A stretch of DNA of 40,990 nt from Candidatus Thiomargarita nelsonii (GTDB lineage: Bacteria > Pseudomonadota > Gammaproteobacteria > Beggiatoales > Beggiatoaceae): the NCBI GenBank assembly GCA_000785145.2, contig JSZA02000054.1, positions 1 through 40,990 of the forward strand, in the 5' to 3' direction. Below are positions 1-8,682 of this stretch, piece after piece. The first letter of the stretch is position 1. Each line of letters starts with the position of its first letter. Under the pieces are notes generated by a model. The model searched no databases and was not told the origin of the DNA. It saw only the letters and a program-made list of their open reading frames with translations. A program made the translations under genes and the position numbers.

Positions 1-73
1 TGAAATTTATAACAATGGTGGGTTTCGCTCTCGCTCTACCCACCCTACAAGATTTCTTAACTTAATGGCATTG
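1..73. mobile_element. Right end of a CAATGCC-family miniature element (left end outside window)
   Basis: The segment ends in CTTAACTTAATGGCATTG, the right terminal inverted repeat of the family seen intact at 1051-1186 and elsewhere. It is preceded by half of a GTGGGTTTCGCTC...CCCACCCTAC inner hairpin. The left end lies before the window, so no target duplication can be checked. Confidence 0.7.
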
Positions 74-1823
74 AGCCCGCGTATGCCATCGTCGCATTGT
101 AGGTGCCATCAAAAAATCGGGTTTCGTCATTGACGCACCGAAAACCTTCAAACCCAAAACAGGGATGGATGGACTTTCGCAATGGGCAGAAAAACTGCGT
201 TTGCGCTCTCGTCGCAAATTTTGGCCTTGGCTTTTGCTATGATGGCAAAATCACTTGCGCCTTCATTGGCTCCAGTGGTCATGGCAAGACCACCATTATG
301 GACGAAATGTTCCCGACGCTCTCCCAAAGAAAATGGCTCGTCACAGATGTCACCGATACGACGGCGCAATCATTACGGATCAGCTATGCCCCCCCCCAAT
401 GACCTAGAAAAAGTCATCGTCAATGCTTGGGACGTCGCTCAGCTAAAATCGCTTATGCAGGGACTTATGAAAAGGCTTACCAAAAATACTCAAAGCCATC
501 AAAGACCCCCAAAAAGTATGTTCGCCACTGGCCAGAACGACTTAAAGCGGCAGAACCCAGCACCAATTTTCGAGGAATTTTGGGACAACGCGATGGCCTC
601 CATCCCATGTTGGACTTTGTACAACATACCCTCGATCAAATGCTACAACAAGTACTCTCATCGCTAACCAATCCTCAGAGTACCTCAGATAAGCCCGAGT
701 TTTATCCACAGATCGCTCGGCTCATGCTCACCTATCCCCTCACATGGCGAGAGGATGATCGAAAACTTTTCAAGTCAATGATGGAAAAAGCGGCTGCCCG
801 CATTTTTGTCCAAGAAAAACCGGTTAAAGAGCAATTTAAGGTGGAACTGATATGCAGTGAACCCCCGAAATACGGATGCTCGTTGTCGATATCGGTGGCG
901 GCTCCACTGACATTGCCTATGTGGATATTGGCTGGACGGTTAGAAGCGAGGATAAATCGGTAGATGTGGGCTTCAAAATGATAGAATCTATGCGTTTCAA
1001 CCGTGCCGGTGATCGTATTTCACACCTCATTGCGACCGCTATCTACGAGTCACTGCCATTAAGTTAAGCTCATGTAGGGTGGATTAAGCGATAGCGTATC
1101 CACCAAAACTTATATATTAATCAGGTGGATACGCTCCGCTTAATCCACCCTACATGTATGGAATTTGGCTTAACTTAATGGCATTGTATCTACGAGTACC
1201 TACGAGAAAAGTACGATTTCAAAGAATCACTGGACTTTCAAAAAGAATCCAAAAAACCAGCATTTACGAGAGCCTACAAGCGGACAGCTATTTCAAAAAT
1301 TTCAGAATTAGCAGAAACGGCTAAAGCGGCATTAGTTCAAGGAGAATGGATACTTGAGCCGATGGATGAGCGAGACTTAATCCGCTGCTTTGAGCCACTA
1401 GGCTTGGGTGAAGATAAGGTGGAACAAGCGCCACATTTTGAACTTAATAGAAAAACGCTAACTGAGTGGGTAGAAGCTGATCGGCAATCCTTGGAAACCA
1501 ATGGAGAGCCGGGTTTTCTGGACATTTTTCTCTACTTGGAGGAACTGTGCGAAAAATTAGTGGATGAGCAACGTACACCGCATATCGTGATTCTCAGCGG
1601 ACGTTCTACCAGACTGCCGTTCATCAAGGAGATGATTGTTGACTCGACGCAATTGCCACCGCATCGCATCCGCACCCTTGATAAAATTCTGCCAGATTCT
1701 CTCCGACTGCTCGGATTTAAAAATCTGGACAAGTTGGCCGTGGTCTGTGGGGCACAGAGATTCAGTTTTTGCGATCACATCCGTTTCGCCACACAACCCG
1801 ACGAACCGATATTTAATCGCTAA
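74..1823 (+). pseudogene. Decayed P-loop plus Hsp70/SrfB-like ATPase gene
   Basis: Protein-like sequence jumps between all three forward frames. It starts with an open stretch from about 105 reading AIKKSGFVIDAPKTF and ending in a WPWLLL hydrophobic patch. Next comes a Walker A motif GSSGHGKTT (about 271-297), a segment at 440-870 including MLTYPLTWREDDRK, the Hsp70/actin-type phosphate motif DIGGGSTDIAYVD (about 885-923), and a second nucleotide-site motif ILSGRSTRLPFIKEM (about 1590-1635). At least three frameshifts are needed, one at a run of nine C (389-397). A miniature element at 1051-1186 splits the Hsp70-like part. The segment from 440 resembles SrfB-type Hsp70-like proteins. Whether the P-loop part belonged to the same gene or an upstream neighbour cannot be settled here. 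Some frameshifts may be sequencing errors, but the element insertion alone adds a stop (PLS*). Confidence 0.7.
1051..1186. mobile_element. 136-bp CAATGCC-family miniature element with 11-bp target duplication
   Basis: The left end CACTGCCATTAAGTTAAGC and right end GCTTAACTTAATGGCATTG form a terminal inverted repeat with one mismatch. The inside is a long hairpin of GTAGGGTGGATTAAGCG and its complement. Flanks are the perfect direct repeat TATCTACGAGT at 1040-1050 and 1187-1197. Removing the element plus one flank (147 bp, 49 codons) restores the reading frame of the Hsp70-like gene (ATAIYE joined to YLREKYDF), which confirms insertion into an intact gene. There is no coding capacity, so a transposase must act in trans. 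Confidence 0.9.
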
Positions 1824-2031
1824 AATAGCGGCCATTGAGGATTGGCTCAGCCAGAGTGAAGAACGCTTGGATACTCGTCTCAGCGAAATTGAAGCTCGCT
1901 TGGATAGATTTGAGGCTCGTTTTAAGTCGATTGAAAAGCGCTTGGATAGATTGGATGCTGAACTGGGGATGCGAGAAATCTTAATCCCTTACGACTCCTC
2001 TATTTTTGAGGAAAAGCGGCGCCCAAGATAA
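1824..2031 (+). pseudogene. Coiled-coil tail fragment after the Hsp70-like gene
   Basis: The frame shared with an open stretch starting near 1636 reads as a charged coiled coil with heptad-like repeats (ERLDTRLSEIEARLDRFEAR, then KSIEKRLDRLDAEL) and ends at the TAA at 2029-2031. It is out of frame with the preceding Hsp70-like segment. It could be its C-terminal tail after a frameshift or the remainder of a separate small gene. The last codons run into a CCAAGATAAATCTTGG repeat, so the original C-terminus is probably lost. I do not recognise a function. Confidence 0.4.
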
Positions 2032-2179
2032 ATCTTGGACTCCTTAAATTAGTTGTTTCGGGAATTTCGCTGCGCGGATTTCCCGCAACGAAGATCGCTA
2101 CGCTAAACTCTCGACTGGTTTTGTCTCGTTCCCACGCGGAGCAAAAATGCCATTAAGTTGAAAACCATACATGTAGGGT
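2032..2179. repeat. Dispersed palindromic repeats
   Basis: Contains half of a CCAAGATAAATCTTGGACTCC palindrome, a REP-like palindrome GTTTCGGGAATTTCGC/GCGGATTTCCCG joined to CGAAGATCGCTACGCTAAAC (about 2050-2107, also at 2989-3045 and 23469-23526), a TCTCGTTCCCACGCGGAGC repeat, and a truncated TGCCATTAAGTT end. No gene is seen. Confidence 0.7.
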
Positions 2180-2333
2180 CAATGCCATTAAGTTAAGACA
2201 AACCTACGAGGTTGCCAAAACATCGTATGTTATTTTTTATGAATGTTTACAACGACCTGCGATGTATTGGTCTCCTCGTAGGTCTGATACGAAGTAACGG
2301 AACGTTCATTTTCGGCTTAACTTAATGGCATTG
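2180..2333. mobile_element. 154-bp CAATGCC-family element carrying a CCTACGAGG hairpin
   Basis: Begins CAATGCCATTAAGTTAAG and ends CTTAACTTAATGGCATTG, flanked by the perfect 11-bp direct repeat ACATGTAGGGT at 2169-2179 and 2334-2344. The interior differs from most copies: it holds a CCTACGAGG...CCTCGTAGG hairpin unit, also present alone at about 6273-6365, plus the short repeat CGAAGTAACGGAACGTTCA (2290-2308). The target itself was a GTAGGGTGGATTAAGCG repeat, so one repeat landed in another. Confidence 0.9.
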
Positions 2334-2418
2334 ACATGTAGGGTGGATTAAGCGGAGCGTATCCACCTGATGTATTGTTATATTAGCCATAATCCTTTGG
2401 AAGCGGATACGGTTTGAC

Positions 2419-2899
2419 TTGAAACGCCTAAAGATTTATCGTTCGCACGAATCAGCAAATATGCGAATATTGAGCCATAAACTCCAAGAACACTGGGATG
2501 AGACACTTTTTTCAGAAGTCAACTCAGCGGGGGGGGTCGCCATGCAGATACAGTGTCGAGAACAGCATGATAGCTACCGTACTGTGGGTGAAATACTGAA
2601 GTATATCGCTGAAATGTCGCAAAATCAGCAATTTTCGGCGAGAGAACATTTGATTAAAGCCCTCTACCAACTTCAGGAAACCACTGGACTTCCAGACTCT
2701 CTTTTCCAAGCATGTTTACAACCGGTGCTGAATGAACTTCAAAAAGCCAATTTGATGGGAAAAAAAGTGGGGCAGATAGAACAGATAAGTCGCGGAATTG
2801 TCGTCGATTCTAAGACTATGTGGCCCCTTAATACTCGGCGTAGTGGTACGTGATTCAGAGGGTAAGGTTATTAGCAAGGCTAAGGTGTTTTGTCGCTGA
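2419..2899 (+). pseudogene. Unrecognised gene remnant with one frameshift
   Basis: Open from 2419 to about 2820 in one frame, encoding a helical segment (EILKYIAEMSQNQQFSAREH and following) and then IEQISRGIVVDSKTMW. A shift at the GGCCCC run near 2822 continues as PLILGVVVRDSEGKVISKAK and KVFCR, ending at a TGA at 2897-2899. The C-terminal part looks like a small beta-rich domain. No family is recognised. The 5' side is replaced by repeats, so this is probably a 3' fragment of a longer gene, perhaps the one at 74-1823. Confidence 0.45.
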
Positions 2900-3060
2900 A
2901 AATATTTTTTTCAATTTTATTTATTAGGCCTGTAGGGTGGATACGCTATCGCTTAATCCACCCTACATGAGCTAAGATGTTTTTCGTTGTTTAGCGTAGC
3001 GATCTTCGTTGCGGGAATTTCGCTGCGCGGATTTCCCGAAACAAAATGATAATGCACAAT
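2900..3060. repeat. Intergenic palindromic repeats
   Basis: Holds a compact palindrome TGTAGGGTGGATACGC/GCTTAATCCACCCTACA (about 2933-2968) and a REP-like repeat TTTAGCGTAGCGATCTTCG...GCGGATTTCCCGAAACA (about 2989-3045). Both are dispersed families. The palindromes lie downstream of the minus-strand gene ending at 3061 and could stop transcription, but there is no U-tract and I do not call a terminator. Confidence 0.6.
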
Positions 3061-5223
3061 CTAAAGCGGCAAAAGCCCCATTTCAACCACGGTTTCTCGA
3101 CTGGGCGTGTTGTCGTCTAAGAAAACTTCCGTTTCTCGACGATTTTGCCTTTCGACACTGGCTTTAAAATCCCATTCTTCAAGCAGCCAAGTCGGCAATT
3201 TTTCCAAAGATTGTAAACAATCCGCCCGTTGCGTTTGAAATTTTCTTAACCATCGCTGTTTATCTCCAGCATTTAACAGGCAACTCAAAGCCACTAATTC
3301 TATCCAATAACCATCAGTATCCAGGGCAGCTTGTACCGCATCTAACGCCGGTAAATCGAGCCGGATTTCGGGATTGGCTCGTTGGTAAAGCTGTAAATAG
3401 CTAAAAATCAAGCCAGAGGGTCCGGCATCTCCTTTATAAAGATGCTCATTTAGAATGTCAGCATATTGCATGAGTAGTTCGACAGCCGCTTGCTCATTGT
3501 CGCGCCATGCCCACACGGCTAAGGCTCGCATCAGGTAAATGTTATTGTCATTGCCTTCACCAATTGTGGCATTGGCGAGAATGGTTTTGGCTTCATTTGC
3601 ATAAGTCAAGGCGTCTTGATGGCCGACAAAAGCCGTAATATAAAGCAACCACGCTAATTCTCGATGGCCATCTTCTCCAAAATCCCTCATGCTCTCTTGC
3701 CGTTTTCTTTTATATTTAGCAATCGCGGCTTCGGGTTTGCCTTGTCTTAGATATGTCCGGGCGTGGCGATCTAATAATTTATGACGATTAAATTTGCCCA
3801 TTTCTGTCTGTTGTTTGGCTAGGCAGTGTGTTAATACATCACACAAAAATTCACTTTCTTGAGGCATATTCAGATCAATCAAAAAATTCGCTAATTGACC
3901 CACAATATCTTCTCCCAGTGTGCATAAAGTGTCCTTTGTCAGTGCCTTAATCCCTTTGACGGTTTCTTCAATCGCTAAGGCATAACGACCTTGACGATAG
4001 TAAATATCTGCCCAGTAGTGATAAACCGCCGGCGATTGGGCTTGCTGATCTAAGTCGGCGCGTGCTCGTTCATATTTGCCAAATAAGCCATGATTGTATG
4101 CTTGGGCGAGATGAGCCAGTAAGGGGACTACCCAACTCCGTGACAAAGGCCACAATTGTTGTTCTATCTGATCGAGGCGTTTCAAAAGTTGTTTTTCTGG
4201 CTCAGTCTCATAAGGTATATTTAATGCTTGGCGTAATTCTTCAACCGCATTATGCAAATTGCCCTCGTTTTGAAAACTCTGGAAAGTAATACGATTCACC
4301 AGCAAAGGCAAATGGCTTGTTTGTGCCTCAGTCTGGCAACGGAGATCGCCGCGTCCTAATAATTGTAAGCGTTGAGCGGCATATTCACTGTTAGCTTTTG
4401 CCTTTAATAAAATGTCATCAACCCGTTGCCCCGTTTGCCAGGCTTCAAGGAAGGTTTTTAAAAATGACCCGGCTTGCTCCGCATCCAGTTGACCAACGGG
4501 GGCTAAGACGGTTTGAGTCCCTGATTGTAATAGGCTTTTGCCATAATCCATTAAATTGCTGTGCATGGCATGATTATGGTCTGTCGCGCAATTGAGTAAA
4601 ACCACTAAGGGCGGAAATTCATGCTCTGTCGGCAGTTTCCATAATTCTCCCTTTTCGGACAAAAAGGGCAGTGACTGTTCACTACCGTGGGCTATCACAC
4701 ACAATAGGGACAAGGCTGACAGATTATTAGCCGCTAAAAAAATTTCCGCCGTGTTTTTGCCTGTATAAACTTGAACGCCATCTATGTCGCCGATTTCATT
4801 AAAATAATGACGCTCATCACGCGGTAACAGGTTTAGAATGGCCATTTTAGATTCCTTGAGTGGAAATACTGGCTCAGCGGTGGTACGTGGCACTTCACGT
4901 TCGACCAGTAATTGTCCTTGTAAAGATCGTCCCTTGTCTGATTGAAACCATTCAAAAGGAAAGCTTTGCCATTCTATGGATAAATCCGCCGTCAAATATA
5001 AGCGCAAGCCATCAGGCGCCTTGGCTAATTGTTGATTAATTATTTGATATAATTCATGTTTTAAGGCAGAACTGAGGGACCGCTGTTGCCAATCGCGCAC
5101 ATTTGAATAAGGATCGACATAACCGGGGGTGGTGAGAGACAATAAGCCACTCTCAGCCGGTGTCCACCAACGAATGTGGGTGTTTTCTGGCCATAACCAG
5201 AGAACTTTTGTCGTATTCGTCAT
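3061..5223 (-). CDS. CHAT-domain caspase-like protease with TPR repeats
   Basis: 720 residues. The N-terminal ~300 residues form a CHAT (caspase-like) peptidase domain with the expected dyad: His179 in VIAHGSEQ and Cys212 in VVLLNCATDHN, followed by the conserved helix region GQLDAEQAGSFLKTFLEAW. Residues ~320-600 are helical and TPR-like (for example HYWADIYYRQGRYALAIEE and RTYLRQGKPEAAIAKYKRKR). No signal peptide, so cytoplasmic. The start ATG directly follows the TAA of the upstream gene, with a strong GAGGAG ribosome site. It is the last gene of a three-gene set with an unknown protein and a sigma-like HTH protein. CHAT-TPR proteins are known as activated proteases, for example Csx29 in Craspase. 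Both catalytic residues are present, so it is probably active. The substrate is unknown. Confidence 0.88.
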   Translation of the reverse strand: MTNTTKVLWLWPENTHIRWWTPAESGLLSLTTPGYVDPYSNVRDWQQRSLSSALKHELYQIINQQLAKAPDGLRLYLTADLSIEWQSFPFEWFQSDKGRSLQGQLLVEREVPRTTAEPVFPLKESKMAILNLLPRDERHYFNEIGDIDGVQVYTGKNTAEIFLAANNLSALSLLCVIAHGSEQSLPFLSEKGELWKLPTEHEFPPLVVLLNCATDHNHAMHSNLMDYGKSLLQSGTQTVLAPVGQLDAEQAGSFLKTFLEAWQTGQRVDDILLKAKANSEYAAQRLQLLGRGDLRCQTEAQTSHLPLLVNRITFQSFQNEGNLHNAVEELRQALNIPYETEPEKQLLKRLDQIEQQLWPLSRSWVVPLLAHLAQAYNHGLFGKYERARADLDQQAQSPAVYHYWADIYYRQGRYALAIEETVKGIKALTKDTLCTLGEDIVGQLANFLIDLNMPQESEFLCDVLTHCLAKQQTEMGKFNRHKLLDRHARTYLRQGKPEAAIAKYKRKRQESMRDFGEDGHRELAWLLYITAFVGHQDALTYANEAKTILANATIGEGNDNNIYLMRALAVWAWRDNEQAAVELLMQYADILNEHLYKGDAGPSGLIFSYLQLYQRANPEIRLDLPALDAVQAALDTDGYWIELVALSCLLNAGDKQRWLRKFQTQRADCLQSLEKLPTWLLEEWDFKASVERQNRRETEVFLDDNTPSRETVVEMGLLPL

Positions 5224-6126
5224 TTATTTAATCTCCTCAAGGGGTAAGCGGTATATTTCTTCTCCACTGGTTTGTTGGATAACGAGCGTATAGGCATCGC
5301 TGGGATCGAAAAAAAACTTGGCTTGCTTGCTTGCCTTCTGTTTTTGTCGCTGTATTTCATCTTCTAACAGTATGAAATTAACCGGTTCGTTACCCTGCCA
5401 TTCGATTTTGAGTTCGATGATATGTTTGTCCTCGTGGGCGAGGATGCCTAAGCGTAATTTATCCAGTTGATAATAACTTGCTTTTGTCATGCTTGAATTG
5501 CCGCCCAATGCCAGTGCCATTTCTGGAATAAGAATAAATTTCGGCGAAGAATGCTGCACTGCTGCTTTGAGTCGCAAAACGAATTGTTCTAATAAAGACG
5601 CTTTTTTAGGAGTGACTAAGGCTTGTTCCAGTGCCGCCTTGCTTTGGCTCACCTGAGTCATCCATTCTACATATTCAGGATCATCATCAGTCTCTTGCTG
5701 CAAAGCCGAACTTCTCAATTCTCCGGTTTTAAGCTGCTTGAGCTTATCTAATGCCCGATACCAATGCCATTTTTCGACTAAACCGACGCGCCGCCATAGT
5801 TCAAATTGTTTTTTATGAATGAATAAGCTTTTTTGACAACGCAACGTGAGCGGACTAGATAAGGCACTATCTGGCAACTTAATATCGCAAGAGCCAACCA
5901 ATGGATTATCATCAGCCGGCACCGTTAATAATAATTCTGGGTTTCGCTCATTTTGACGCAGAATGACCCAATCAAAGTCTCTCGTGCCAGGGTGATTAAA
6001 GCGGAAAATGTCGCGCTCTTGGGGAAAATAGGGCCGTTGCGCTAATTTATCTTTGCGCTTGCTTTGTTTGTTGGCTCGCTCCAAATCGGCTTGTCGTAAT
6101 TTTTCTATACTGGTTTCACTGAACAT
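5224..6126 (-). CDS. Uncharacterised protein between a sigma-like protein and a CHAT protease
   Basis: 300 residues from the ATG at 6124-6126 (MFSETSIEKLRQADLERANK), preceded by TGAGGT as ribosome site. The frame stays open upstream to 6228 only because it runs through REP-like repeats (FREWSG twice), so the longer version is rejected. The N-terminus is highly charged and helical. The middle (ILRQNERNPELLLTVPADD) is beta-rich. Residues ~110-200 are helical with the acidic stretch QQETDDDPEYVEW. The C-terminus is mixed, ending GEEIYRLPLEEIK. No family is recognised and no membrane segment is seen. Its stop is adjacent to the start of the CHAT protease gene, so the two are very likely translated together. 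It may be a substrate, inhibitor or adaptor of the protease, which is inference from position only. Confidence 0.7.
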   Translation of the reverse strand: MFSETSIEKLRQADLERANKQSKRKDKLAQRPYFPQERDIFRFNHPGTRDFDWVILRQNERNPELLLTVPADDNPLVGSCDIKLPDSALSSPLTLRCQKSLFIHKKQFELWRRVGLVEKWHWYRALDKLKQLKTGELRSSALQQETDDDPEYVEWMTQVSQSKAALEQALVTPKKASLLEQFVLRLKAAVQHSSPKFILIPEMALALGGNSSMTKASYYQLDKLRLGILAHEDKHIIELKIEWQGNEPVNFILLEDEIQRQKQKASKQAKFFFDPSDAYTLVIQQTSGEEIYRLPLEEIK

Positions 6127-6371
6127 GATTTTTTTGACCTCATATTGGACTCTTAAAGTTTCGGGAAATCCGCTCCATTCCCGAAACAAAAGTTTCGGGA
6201 AATCCGCTCCGCTCCATTCCCGAAACAACTAATTTTCTCGTTCCCACGCTCTGCGTGGGAATGCCATATCGTGCCGACAAACCTACGAGGTTGCCAAAAC
6301 CTCGTAGGTTATTTTTTATATTATTTACAACGACCTGCGAGGTATGGTTCTCCTCGTAGGTCTGATTTTTA
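6127..6371. repeat. Repeat-filled spacer in the CHAT operon
   Basis: Contains two tandem REP-like palindromes GTTTCGGGAAATCCGCTCC...ATTCCCGAAAC (about 6158-6229), a TCTCGTTCCCACGC/GCGTGGGAATGCC palindrome (about 6236-6265), and the CCTACGAGG hairpin unit (about 6273-6365) that also forms the inside of the element at 2180-2333. It separates the sigma-like gene from the other two, so whether all three are one transcript is unsure. Confidence 0.7.
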
Positions 6372-7466
6372 TCATTTCAACATCCGCCCTATTAAGTAAT
6401 CTAAGAAAGGAAAATCACAATCGATCGGTTTTTCAATTATCTCGGCGAGTTCACGGATACGTTTTAAATGCTCATTAACGGTACTAACAGCCATACCTAA
6501 ATGTTTAGCAATTTGAGCTTGTGGCGGGGATGTCTCTAGCTGTTCAACGGCAGCTTCTCGTTCTGCGAATACTTTTGGCAGCATCTCACGGACTCTTTTT
6601 TGATAAGGCGTTTTTTTAAATGCAGCTTTCATTTGACTGCACCAAACTCGCCAACACTCAAAATCTTCTTCAGGCAGATCATCGGGCTCAAAGGGAATTT
6701 CATCGGCAGCCTCTTCTGGAGCGCGTTCTTGCGGATTAACGGCTCGAACTTCTTGTTTCATCACATCAACTAAACTTTTAAATTGACAATTGTTGATACC
6801 CGCCGTTGTCAATTGCTGAGCAATATCGGCGACAATATCGCAAATCTGAACTTGATCTTTTTGACTGATGCGCCCTAAACTGGCCAGTTTATAAATTTGG
6901 GTTGTCCAACTGTGGTTGTGATGGAGTATTTTTTTTATGGTATCTGCTAAAACGCTTGGCTCTGGTTTTGAAACGGAGTTGGATTGCCTGAAAATCAGTA
7001 AAGTTTTATTATGGATTTTGTTTTTCTCATCGAGTGTAATAATACCTCGCTCGGTGGCGCAACAATTAACCGCAAGTCTTATTTTTATAGCCACTTTATG
7101 ACCGACGGGATCAGCCTTTCTTTGTGCCTCATAGAGAAAAAAGCCGATGTTTCGATGGATATACCCATCAATATTATCGGTATCGCTTAATTTGTTCTGT
7201 AAACTATTAAAACGCTTACAAATAACCGCCATGTAACACGCCAAGCACAGATCTTCAAATGCTTCCGCATTATTCCAAGTTGTATAGTCCTCGTATTCTT
7301 TACCAAGCCACTCAGGTTTGGCGTCACGCCAAATATTTTTCTTATACATCTGATTACGCAAGGCTTTTGCGATTTCTGTGGCTAAAGCCTCAAACTCCGC
7401 CACGGGCTGCATACAAGATTGTAAACGTTCAAATAGCGGCGTAAAGATACGCGGATAATGTTTCAT
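6372..7466 (-). CDS. Sigma-factor-like helix-turn-helix protein
   Basis: 364 residues. The C-terminus has a clear sigma region 4-like helix-turn-helix at ~315-345 (PPQAQIAKHLGMAVSTVNEH then LKRIRELAEII). The N-terminal ~130 residues resemble a divergent sigma region 2 (AFEDLCLACYMAVICKRFNS and DGYIHRNIGFFLYEAQRKAD). An acidic linker (ERAPEEAADEIPFEPDDLPE) separates them. It probably acts at promoters, either as an alternative sigma factor or as a DNA-binding regulator. Exact promoter recognition cannot be judged. It is the first gene upstream of the unknown protein and CHAT protease, which suggests a signalling set in which proteolysis controls transcription. The start is the ATG at 7464-7466. 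No strong ribosome site is obvious. Confidence 0.7.
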   Translation of the reverse strand: MKHYPRIFTPLFERLQSCMQPVAEFEALATEIAKALRNQMYKKNIWRDAKPEWLGKEYEDYTTWNNAEAFEDLCLACYMAVICKRFNSLQNKLSDTDNIDGYIHRNIGFFLYEAQRKADPVGHKVAIKIRLAVNCCATERGIITLDEKNKIHNKTLLIFRQSNSVSKPEPSVLADTIKKILHHNHSWTTQIYKLASLGRISQKDQVQICDIVADIAQQLTTAGINNCQFKSLVDVMKQEVRAVNPQERAPEEAADEIPFEPDDLPEEDFECWRVWCSQMKAAFKKTPYQKRVREMLPKVFAEREAAVEQLETSPPQAQIAKHLGMAVSTVNEHLKRIRELAEIIEKPIDCDFPFLDYLIGRMLK

Positions 7467-7764
7467 GATTTTTTTCTCACGCTTAGGGGCTGGTTATGAG
7501 CCATTAAGCCTGTCCCGCCGCGAAGAGGGAACCAGCCTAAAACTATACATGTAGGGTGGATTAAGCGGTAGCGTATCCACCTGATTATTATGTAAATATC
7601 GGTGGATACGCATAGGCTTAATCCACCCTACATATCAATGCCATTAAGTTAAGGAAATTCCATACATGTAGGGTGGATTAAGCGGTAGCGTATCCACCTG
7701 ATTATTATGTAAATATCGGTGGATACACCCGACTTATGCACCTTTAAGTGATTTAGGGACAGTT
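7467..7764. repeat. GTAGGGTGG hairpin copies and truncated miniature element
   Basis: Two direct copies of ATACATGTAGGGTGGATTAA...ATATCGGTGGATAC lie at about 7545-7625 and 7664-7730. Between them at 7636 is a left terminal repeat CAATGCCATTAAGTTAAG without a matching right end, so the second copy is a truncated element. No gene is seen. Confidence 0.7.
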
Positions 7765-8433
7765 CTAATAATATTCATAAATCTCATCAATAATAGAAAT
7801 GGCATAATTGACAGTAAAATCGCTGATAAAACCATCACCAACAGTGCTTCGTTTTATTTCGTCTATCAACAGATCACGCGAAGTACCAGCAAGCGTTTTA
7901 CCTTGTAACATGGATGAGATTGCTGCCGATGTTCTAGCCGCGTTTTGTTGAGTACTGGCACTGGAATCTTGATCTATGCCTAACAAGGCTTTGAGACTCC
8001 ATTCTATGGCATAATCTACCATCGTTTCCGCGAAAACTTCACCAAATTGGTTGGCAAAATCAATTTGTTTGGCATACAGCTCATAAGTACCGCTGTTGTT
8101 GCTGGCGTTTGTGACTATAATATAAAAATACTTGTTATAATCTTCAGTGGCTAAAGTAAGCAGTTCACTTGCCGTCCCTGAATACTCGCTTAAGCCAATC
8201 CGTTTGGAGAATTCACTATCATTGTAGATAGCTAAATCAAAATCCGCTTGACCTTTTTTGTTTTTCAAAGTGAACACGGGCATGTTGCCTGATGCCACAT
8301 AATATTGATAGCAAGCAGAACCGGTTGTTCTCATTGACAGGGTGAAATATTTGCCTTCTGGAATGGTTTTACATCCAGCGAAAGCATATTGGGTCAATAA
8401 AAGTAGTAACGCAAACAGCATCTTTTTTTTCAT
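7765..8433 (-). CDS. Exported PPC-like beta-sandwich protein
   Basis: 222 residues from the ATG at 8431-8433, chosen because GAGGAG sits 8 bases upstream and the protein then begins with a signal peptide (MKKKMLFALLLLLTQYAFA). An earlier in-frame ATG at 8479-8481 lacks this fit. The sequence AFAGC after the hydrophobic core could be a signal peptidase I site or a weak lipobox. Residues ~25-120 look like a bacterial pre-peptidase C-terminal (PPC) type sandwich: GKYFTLSMRTTGSACYQYYV, ADFDLAIYND, YFYIIVTNASNNSGTYELYA. The C-terminal half is helical and unrecognised. Probably periplasmic or lipid-anchored. Function unknown. Confidence 0.7.
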   Translation of the reverse strand: MKKKMLFALLLLLTQYAFAGCKTIPEGKYFTLSMRTTGSACYQYYVASGNMPVFTLKNKKGQADFDLAIYNDSEFSKRIGLSEYSGTASELLTLATEDYNKYFYIIVTNASNNSGTYELYAKQIDFANQFGEVFAETMVDYAIEWSLKALLGIDQDSSASTQQNAARTSAAISSMLQGKTLAGTSRDLLIDEIKRSTVGDGFISDFTVNYAISIIDEIYEYY

Positions 8434-8682
8434 AAGAGTCTCCTCATTGATCAAAACATTAACGACTGGGAAAATCAGCAAGCGTAGGGTGCGTCCTACG
8501 CACCATCAATACCCCAGAGCACTGCTGTCCGCACCCTACACTCGCTTCGCTTACAATATAACGGCTTTTAATTTAATTTATTCGGTTTTATCATGAAAAA
8601 AATCCTATTTCTTGAAGAAATAGGATTTTTAAGGCGCCATAAAACACTTAATAAGCTGTTTTGACTTATCCCTGTCGTTTGC
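8434..8682. repeat. GTAGGGTGCG hairpin and AATCCTATTT hairpin
   Basis: The first repeat is GCGTAGGGTGCGTCCTACGC with a partner CGCACCCTAC (about 8483-8534). The second is a perfect stem AAATCCTATTTCTT/AAGAAATAGGATTT (about 8603-8631). The second has terminator shape but recurs as a dispersed family (12898, 25966, 31218, 39410), so it is treated as a repeat. Confidence 0.65.

Noticed and set aside
5224..6228. Longer form of the unknown CHAT-operon protein starting at 6228
   Set aside because: The extra 34 residues are the translation of two REP-like palindromes. The ATG at 6124-6126 has a ribosome site.
3061..7466. A CRISPR Craspase locus
   Set aside because: No gRAMP/Cas7-11 effector, Cas1/Cas2 or array is present. 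Only the protease architecture and a sigma-like neighbour are similar.
8597..8634. Rho-independent terminator
   Set aside because: The stem has terminator shape, but the same AATCCTATTT hairpin recurs at many sites, within larger elements and in a disrupted gene, so it is a dispersed repeat.
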